This document shows positions 42,679 to 47,284 of a stretch of 47,284 bases of DNA, piece by piece; position 1 is the stretch's first letter; each line of letters opens with the position of its first letter. The stretch comes from Myxococcales bacterium (GTDB lineage Bacteria > Myxococcota > Myxococcia > Myxococcales > Myxococcaceae). The translations under genes and the position numbers were made by a program. The notes beneath the pieces are model-generated. The model worked only from the letters and a program-made list of their open reading frames with translations, was not told where the DNA came from and did no database searches. Where the stretch lies: contig JADLDB010000004.1 in the NCBI GenBank assembly GCA_020846875.1, positions 1 to 47,284 of the forward strand. The letters run 5' to 3'.

Positions 42679-43320
42679 TCAGTAGGGCGTGTAGTCGCTG
42701 CGGGGCTGGGCCAGCCAGCGGGCCACCGAGGGGCGCTTCCACTGGGCGGCGGCGTAGTCGGCCAGGTGCCGTGGCAGCTCGTCGCCATTGCTGGCGAGAC
42801 GCTGCAGCATGAGGGCGAGATCGGTGTCGGCCAGGCACCAGTGGGCGAAGAGCGTCGGCTGGCCGGGCTTGATCAGCGCTTCACAGGCGGCGACGAGGCG
42901 GCGCACGCAGTGGCGGGCGTGCTCTGACAGCGGGCGGCTGACGCTCTGGATGAAGACGCTGGTGGTGGGGCGCTCCTCGCGAAGCGGCATCAGATCCGAG
43001 CGGATCCACGCCATCACCTCACGAGCGATGGCGCGCTCCCGCACCGCCTCGGGGAAGAGGCGTGGGTGGGAGGGCCCGGGGAAGGCGTCTTCCAGGTACT
43101 CGGCGATGGCGCTGGACTCGGCCAGCACGAAGTCGCCGTGCTGCAGCGCGGGCACCCGGCCGGTGCGGGCCTTGTAGGAAGGCAGCTTGTGCTCGCCGGC
43201 GTGCAGCCCCACCTTCACCAACTGGTAGGCCAGCCCCTTCTCTTCCAGCGCCACGAAGCAGCTCATGGCGTAGGGGCTGATGGAGAAGGCGTCGCTGAAG
43301 AGCGTGAGGGGCTGGGGCAT
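42679..43320 (-). CDS. Glutathione S-transferase family protein (YfcF-like)
   Basis: 213 residues. Thioredoxin-like N-terminal domain with SPYAMSCFVALEEKGLAY (about 15-32), cis-Pro in GRVPAL (about 55-60), and ESSAIAEYLED (about 69-79), the glutathione-binding Glu-Ser pair. An all-helical C-terminal domain follows. The pattern best fits YfcF-like GSTs. The Cys at the start of helix 1 could support Cys-type chemistry. Its start is 27 bp from the stop of the lipoprotein gene. The 103 bases downstream (42576-42678) show no clear signal. Confidence 0.88.
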   Translation of the reverse strand: MPQPLTLFSDAFSISPYAMSCFVALEEKGLAYQLVKVGLHAGEHKLPSYKARTGRVPALQHGDFVLAESSAIAEYLEDAFPGPSHPRLFPEAVRERAIAREVMAWIRSDLMPLREERPTTSVFIQSVSRPLSEHARHCVRRLVAACEALIKPGQPTLFAHWCLADTDLALMLQRLASNGDELPRHLADYAAAQWKRPSVARWLAQPRSDYTPY

Positions 43321-43347
43321 GGCGCCCCCTGTAGCACCTTTGAAGCG

Positions 43348-43857
43348 TCAGATGCCGGAGGTGATCTTCCACATCTTGTCGGGGCCTCGCTTGAGCGTCA
43401 TCTGCTTCAAGTCCGTCTCGCTCTGGCCGCGGCTGCTGTACTTCGGCATCCGGAAGGTGAGGGTGTAGCTGTAGGTGACTCGGGCGGCGCTGGCGTCCTC
43501 GCTGATCTCGATCTTCCGGATCGCCATCTCGAGGCGCACGTCCTGGACACGGGAGAAGCGCGCCGGCAGCTCCTCGGACAGCGAGGCGAACACCAGGTCG
43601 TCTTCCGGGCTTGCCGAGCCGGCGTCGTCAGAGAAGGACTCGTCGCACAGGCGCACCACCGCCTGGGCGTCGCGGGCCTCGACCGCTCGGCGGTACTCTT
43701 GGAACAGCGCCATCACCGCGCGGGTGTCGTCGTTGTCGTCGATCTCGGTGCCCGGGATCTTCTTGGGCGCGCAGCCAGTGAGGCCCAATAGCCAGGCCGC
43801 GGCGAGGGCCAGCGTGGCGCTCGTACGGAGCGACGGCATCGAGGGGGTGCTCCTCAT
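43348..43857 (-). CDS. NTF2-like lipoprotein
   Basis: 169 residues from ATG 43857; ATG 43839 is an alternative. The signal ends in a lipobox (LLGLTG-Cys). The mature part reads as an NTF2/SnoaL-like fold: helix with ALFQEYRRAVEARDAQAVVRLCDESF, then paired strands ending MWKITSG. No catalytic residues can be named. The recurring motif TGACAAATTGGCAGG (43904-43890) lies 33 bp before the start. Probably co-transcribed with the GST gene. Confidence 0.74.
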   Translation of the reverse strand: MRSTPSMPSLRTSATLALAAAWLLGLTGCAPKKIPGTEIDDNDDTRAVMALFQEYRRAVEARDAQAVVRLCDESFSDDAGSASPEDDLVFASLSEELPARFSRVQDVRLEMAIRKIEISEDASAARVTYSYTLTFRMPKYSSRGQSETDLKQMTLKRGPDKMWKITSGI

Positions 43858-43889
43858 GCTGACGGTTTTGCACGGCGCCCAGGTCTGTG

Positions 43890-43904
43890 CCTGCCAATTT
43901 GTCA
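43890..43904 (-). promoter_or_regulatory. Recurring intergenic motif TGACAAATTGGCAGG
   Basis: This 15-mer, on the minus strand, lies 33 bp upstream of the lipoprotein start and is the best-formed member of a set that includes 21664-21678 and the palindrome at 21440-21452. It may be an operator or part of an unusual promoter. The regulator is unknown. The rest of 43858-43978 holds nothing I can name. Confidence 0.32.
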
Positions 43905-43978
43905 CGCGCGAAGGACCTACCTCTTGGAGAGTTGGGACCACGAGGGGCGCGTCACTGCACGGTGCATGCCGTGTGGAG

Positions 43979-46195
43979 TCAGCGGACTTGATCGCGGTCG
44001 AAGCGGCAGCGCTCCAACCAGTCCAGGGCCCGGGCGGCGAAGGCGGAGCCGAAGTGGCTGTCGTGGGCCAGCGCCTCCACGCGCGCGCACTGGTGAGCGC
44101 CGTAGGCGGCCTCGAGGGCGAGGCGGGTGGTTTCCTCGGCGAGGGGCTCGGGCAGCGGTGCGGCGAGGGCGACCTCCAGCCAGCGCAGGCCCTCGGAGGA
44201 CTCGCCGGCCTGGGTGAGGCGGCGACCGAGCAGGTAGGCGAGGTACGGCTGGTCCGGCGTCTCGAGGAGGCCTTCGCGCAGCAGGTACAGGCGGGTCGCG
44301 TCGTCCCCGTCTGCGAAGTAGGCGGCCGCGGCGGCGCGGCCCTTCGGCGGGAGCTCCAGGGTGGCGAGGCGGACGCGGGCGGTGCGAAGGGCGGCCGGGC
44401 TGACCTGCAGCTCGGTGAGGGTGGTGAGGAGGCGGCGGGCGGTGACCTCGTCGTCGGCCTCGAGCGCGAGCTGTACCCGGGGGAGCGCGGCGTCTGCGAA
44501 GAGGGAGGGCTCGTCCTTGAAGCGCTCGAGCTGGCCGTCGAGCAGCGCGGCGGCCTGTTGCGCGCGTCCGAGGCGCTGAAGCTGGCGGGCCTCGGCGAGG
44601 ACGTGGCTGGGCTCGTCGGGCTGGAGCGCCCGGCAGCGGGAGACGAGTAGGAGGGCGCGGGGCGGATCAGAGCCGCTCTGGGCGGAGGCCTGGGCCAGGA
44701 GGCGGGCCACCTCTCGGGCGCAGGGGCGGTCGAAGAGGGAGCCGGCGCGAAAACGGGCGAAGGCGAGGTTCTCCCCGCGCGCGTCGACCTTCACGGTGTC
44801 GAGGAAGGCCTCCCACTCGTCAGCGAGGGCGGGCAGGGGCTGGCCATAGACCTCCTGGAAGTCGCCGTGGCGGTAGAGCTCGCGCAGCTTGTCCTTTCCC
44901 TTCGTGTCGGCGAGCCAACGGATGAAGGAGCCGGCGGTGGTGTACGCGCGCGACGCCGGCGCGCTGTAGAAGCCCCTGAGGCCGAGCAGGGTGCGCACGT
45001 CGGGCAGCAGGCCGCGCTTCTTCATCGCGGCGGTCCACTCGTGGAGCGTCAGCTCGTCGGCGCGGTTGTCTGCGGCCACGGCGAAGCCTTCGATGACGCC
45101 GACGTTGGGGACGAGCCCGAAGACGCGGGCGGTGGCGCCGAAGGGAGGCGCGCCCCAGGGCCCGGCCAGCGCGTGGGCGAATTCGTGCTTGAGGACGGGG
45201 TGGGGGAAGCCCAGGGCGTTGACGTGCACCTCGCGGCGCCAGGGCTTGGCGAACTGGGTGCGATCGGCGCCGACGAGGGCTTGCTTCTTGGCGCTCGAGC
45301 GGTACCACCAGACGCGTACCTTGCCGGGGGGCAGCGCGCCGAAGAAGTCGTTCAACTGGCGGTGGCGGAAGCGGACGTCCTCGATGATCCGATCCACCTC
45401 GGCCTTTGGGAGGCCGGCGGGGTAGTGCAGCTCGAGCTGCTCGTTCTCCCAGAGGCCGCCGAGGCGCTCCGCCAGCGTCTCGTCATTCATGCGGAAGCCG
45501 AGGGCGACGCCGTTCCACTCGACGACGGCGAACAGGGCGAGCGCGGTGACGAAGAGCGCCGGCCTTCCTCTCGCGAGCGCGACGAACGCCAGGCCCAGGC
45601 CGATCGACCCCAGCCGAAACCACGCCAGCGACGCGGGCACCCGAAGCTCCTCGTCGTACAGCGGCCCGGGGAGGAACCCGGCGAGGTGGTTGTAGGCGAA
45701 CACCTGGGGCCCGAAGGCGATGGGCCACAGCGTGTGGACGGCGGAGAGCACCACGAGGCCGATCCACAGCAAGGCCGCGGTCCACCACCGCTTCGTCACC
45801 GTGCCCATCAGCACGCCGGCGGACGCCGCGAGGAAGCCCGACGGTAGGGTCAGCAAGGGGAAGAAGCCCACCGTTGCGAAGGGATCGCAGGGTGAGAACA
45901 GCCAGGTGCGCAGCGTCGCCAACAGGAAGGGCGGGACGAGGGCGGCCCAGAGGCAGGCGGTGGCGGCGGCGATGGCGAGGGGGGCACAGACGCTTTCCCT
46001 GCGGCCAAAGGCGATGCCCACCACGCCGCCCAACAGCCCGTGCAGGAGCGACAGGCCGGCGGCGAGCTCGTACCCGGGCAGGCCCAGGAGCGGAAGCCCG
46101 GTCAGGGCGCAGCCGGCGAGGACGAGCAGTCCAAAAAAGACGGCGAAGGGCCGGAAGGCCAGGGCGTCCTTCACGCGAGAGGCGACTTCGCGCAT
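43979..46195 (-). CDS. Polytopic membrane gluzincin-type metallopeptidase with TPR tail
   Basis: 738 residues from ATG 46195 (ATG 46222 would overlap the divergent PilZ gene). About eight or nine membrane segments fill residues 8-250. A peptidase domain follows with the zinc motif His337-Glu338-Phe-Ala-His341 and a downstream Glu369 in VIEGFAVAADN, the gluzincin third-ligand arrangement (Peptidase_MA-like). The last 250 residues are TPR-like helical repeats (ARQLQRLGRAQQAAALLDGQL and others). Fusion of a membrane bundle, a zinc peptidase and TPRs suggests a membrane-tethered protease with a docking tail, active site probably outside the cytoplasm. The substrate is unknown. Only 25 bp separate it from the divergent PilZ gene. 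Confidence 0.82.
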   Translation of the reverse strand: MREVASRVKDALAFRPFAVFFGLLVLAGCALTGLPLLGLPGYELAAGLSLLHGLLGGVVGIAFGRRESVCAPLAIAAATACLWAALVPPFLLATLRTWLFSPCDPFATVGFFPLLTLPSGFLAASAGVLMGTVTKRWWTAALLWIGLVVLSAVHTLWPIAFGPQVFAYNHLAGFLPGPLYDEELRVPASLAWFRLGSIGLGLAFVALARGRPALFVTALALFAVVEWNGVALGFRMNDETLAERLGGLWENEQLELHYPAGLPKAEVDRIIEDVRFRHRQLNDFFGALPPGKVRVWWYRSSAKKQALVGADRTQFAKPWRREVHVNALGFPHPVLKHEFAHALAGPWGAPPFGATARVFGLVPNVGVIEGFAVAADNRADELTLHEWTAAMKKRGLLPDVRTLLGLRGFYSAPASRAYTTAGSFIRWLADTKGKDKLRELYRHGDFQEVYGQPLPALADEWEAFLDTVKVDARGENLAFARFRAGSLFDRPCAREVARLLAQASAQSGSDPPRALLLVSRCRALQPDEPSHVLAEARQLQRLGRAQQAAALLDGQLERFKDEPSLFADAALPRVQLALEADDEVTARRLLTTLTELQVSPAALRTARVRLATLELPPKGRAAAAAYFADGDDATRLYLLREGLLETPDQPYLAYLLGRRLTQAGESSEGLRWLEVALAAPLPEPLAEETTRLALEAAYGAHQCARVEALAHDSHFGSAFAARALDWLERCRFDRDQVR

Positions 46196-46220
46196 CACCT
46201 GACCGTATACTGGGCGCCGC

Positions 46221-46616
46221 ATGCCAGGGGACCAGAAAGCCGGAGTCGAGGGGCGACAGCACGCGCGGGCGCCCATCGAGCTCAAGGTCGACTACAAGAA
46301 GCTCAACTCCTTCTTCGCGGACTACACGAAGAACATCAGCAAGGGCGGCACCTTCATCAAGACGAAGAAGCCGCTGCCGCTGGGGACGCGCTTCCTCTTC
46401 AAGTTGTCGGTGCCGCAGAAGAGCGATCCCTTCGAGCTGCTGGGCGAGGTGGTGTGGTCGACGGTGGAAGGGGAAGAGCCGGGCATGGGGATCAAGTTCG
46501 TCTACTCGGATGATCGCCAGCGCTCGGACTTCGAGGGTGTGGTGGAGCAGCTGATGGCGGACAGCCTGGGGACGGATCTCGCCGGACGGCTGCTGAACAA
46601 GACGCTGAAGACGTGA
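46221..46616 (+). CDS. PilZ-domain protein (TIGR02266 type)
   Basis: 131 residues. RAPIELKVDYKKLNSFFADY then TKNISKGGTFIKT matches the deltaproteobacterial PilZ subfamily TIGR02266, with the (D/N)xSxxG-type motif NISKGG at about 39-44. The canonical RxxxR c-di-GMP motif is not clear: only a single Arg (Arg16) precedes APIE. It may bind a partner rather than c-di-GMP. It overlaps the next gene (GTGA) and is divergent from the metallopeptidase gene. Confidence 0.88.
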   Translation: MPGDQKAGVEGRQHARAPIELKVDYKKLNSFFADYTKNISKGGTFIKTKKPLPLGTRFLFKLSVPQKSDPFELLGEVVWSTVEGEEPGMGIKFVYSDDRQRSDFEGVVEQLMADSLGTDLAGRLLNKTLKT

Positions 46617-47155
46617 GATCGCTCGCTGCGGCGCTGCTGCTGGCCCTGGTCCTGAGCGCGTGCCGCTCGGAGGGTGGGGCGCCTCCTCCCGTCGCGCCTC
46701 CGCCCACGCCGAGGCCGGTCGTCACCGACGTGACGGCGCATGACTACGAGATGCCGGCGCTGCCGAAGGCGCGGGTGATCCTCACGGACGCCTTCGGGGG
46801 GAAGCACCCGGTGGACAGCGAGGTGGCGGCGACGCCCAACGCGCGCACCCGGGGACTGATGTGGCGCACCGCGCTGGCGGAAGGCACGGGCATGCTCTTC
46901 ATCTTCCCGCAGCAATACGGGCTGACCTTCTGGATGAAGAACACGCTCATCCCGCTGGACATGATCTTCTTCGACGAGTCGCTCGCCATCGTGGGCATCG
47001 TCGAGCGCGCGGAGCCGAAGTCGCTCGAGTCGCGGGGGCCCGGCAGGCCGGCGAAGTACGTGCTCGAGGTGCCGGGCGGGTGGAGCGAGAAGATCGGCCT
47101 GAAGGCCGGGCTGAAGGTGGAGCTGCAGGGCGTGGCCGACGTGCTGGTGCGCTAG
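46613..47155 (+). CDS. DUF192 lipoprotein
   Basis: 180 residues from GTG 46613 (GTGA overlap with the PilZ gene). The signal ends in a lipobox (LVLSA-Cys), followed by a Pro-rich linker. The DUF192 fold is at about 55-175, with ARTRGLMWRTAL, GMLFIFPQQYGLTFWMKNT and PLDMIFFD, all family hallmarks. Function of the family is unknown; archaeal members were solved as beta-barrel proteins. The stop codon TAG is immediately followed by the palindromic repeat (CTAG then AGCGCC). Confidence 0.9.
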   Translation: MRSLAAALLLALVLSACRSEGGAPPPVAPPPTPRPVVTDVTAHDYEMPALPKARVILTDAFGGKHPVDSEVAATPNARTRGLMWRTALAEGTGMLFIFPQQYGLTFWMKNTLIPLDMIFFDESLAIVGIVERAEPKSLESRGPGRPAKYVLEVPGGWSEKIGLKAGLKVELQGVADVLVR

Positions 47156-47284
47156 AGCGCCGATCAGGTTGGCGGACCGAGTGACGTCGGTGAGTTGCGA
47201 GCAGACCAAGGCGCGACGAGGGAAGCTGCTGGTGGGCAGCTGACCGAGGAGCAACGACGGGATGCGACGCAAATCGCCGATGTC
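47155..47284. repeat. Interspersed palindromic repeat, copy 2 (truncated by window end)
   Basis: 130 bases, 129 identical to copy 1 (40430-40559); the single difference is GCGACGCAA versus GCGCCGCAA. It starts at the last base of the TAG stop of the DUF192 gene. The right-hand terminal inverted repeat should lie just beyond the window. Confidence 0.92.

Noticed and set aside
43858-43910. Sigma-54 promoter at TGGCAGG
   Set aside because: The -24-like TGGCA is present but no GC-containing -12 element occurs at the required spacing.

Overview
This 47 kb window is very GC-rich, with G or C at almost every third codon position. It carries several hallmarks of Myxococcota (former Deltaproteobacteria): a complete inner-membrane-to-secretin type II secretion operon, MYXO-CTERM-like and lipobox surface proteins with FG-GAP repeats, a TIGR02266-type PilZ protein, an NtrC-type response regulator, FHA and tandem cyclic-nucleotide-binding proteins, and DNxxDGxxDC Cys/Asp repeats. 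I infer a myxobacterium or close relative; the genus cannot be read from the sequence. No rRNA, tRNA, CRISPR array, transposase, phage gene or replication origin was recognised.

Layout. 1-1927 (+): end of a TadE/TadG-like pilin-type cluster (truncated at the window edge) and a small secreted protein. 2018-7319 (+): a lipoprotein, a very large CHAP/FG-GAP protein that looks like two fused genes, and an FG-GAP lipoprotein ending in a C-type lectin domain; all are stop/start overlapped or close. 7327-21357 (-): the type II secretion operon in the order gspC-D-E-F-[37 aa]-G-[37 aa]-H-I-J-K-L-M-N. It contains two previously unlabelled single-pass membrane microproteins of exactly 37 residues, one on each side of gspG. 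No prepilin peptidase (gspO) lies in the window. 21358-21689 holds the upstream region of gspC, a candidate 40 aa ORF, a hairpin and a recurring motif. 21690-23065 (-): a phosphotransferase and a DUF6285 gene. 23066-23202 is a divergent promoter region with a 33 bp near-perfect palindrome. 23203-27427 (+): an AbiEi/DUF559-like protein, a crotonase and a large surface repeat protein, joined by ATGA overlaps. 27545-29306 (+): two tandem paralogues of unknown function.

29320-36229 (-): an NtrC-family response regulator, a Cys-rich Gly-linker lipoprotein, a ParB-like protein and the TldE/TldD pair. 36286-40421 (+): an FHA membrane protein with phosphothreonine-like N-terminal repeats, a TPR/tandem cNMP-binding protein and a small anchored protein. 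40430-40587 is a 158 bp imperfectly palindromic repeat. 40587-46195 (-): a small membrane protein, a TPR membrane protein, a glutathione S-transferase, a lipoprotein and a membrane metallopeptidase. 46221-47155 (+): a PilZ protein and a DUF192 lipoprotein, followed by a second copy of the same palindromic repeat, cut by the window end.

Most genes are tightly packed with 1-4 bp overlaps, so translational coupling is the rule. The surface proteins at 2-7 kb and 25-32 kb are plausible clients of the secretion machinery, but that is inference from position and signal sequences only.
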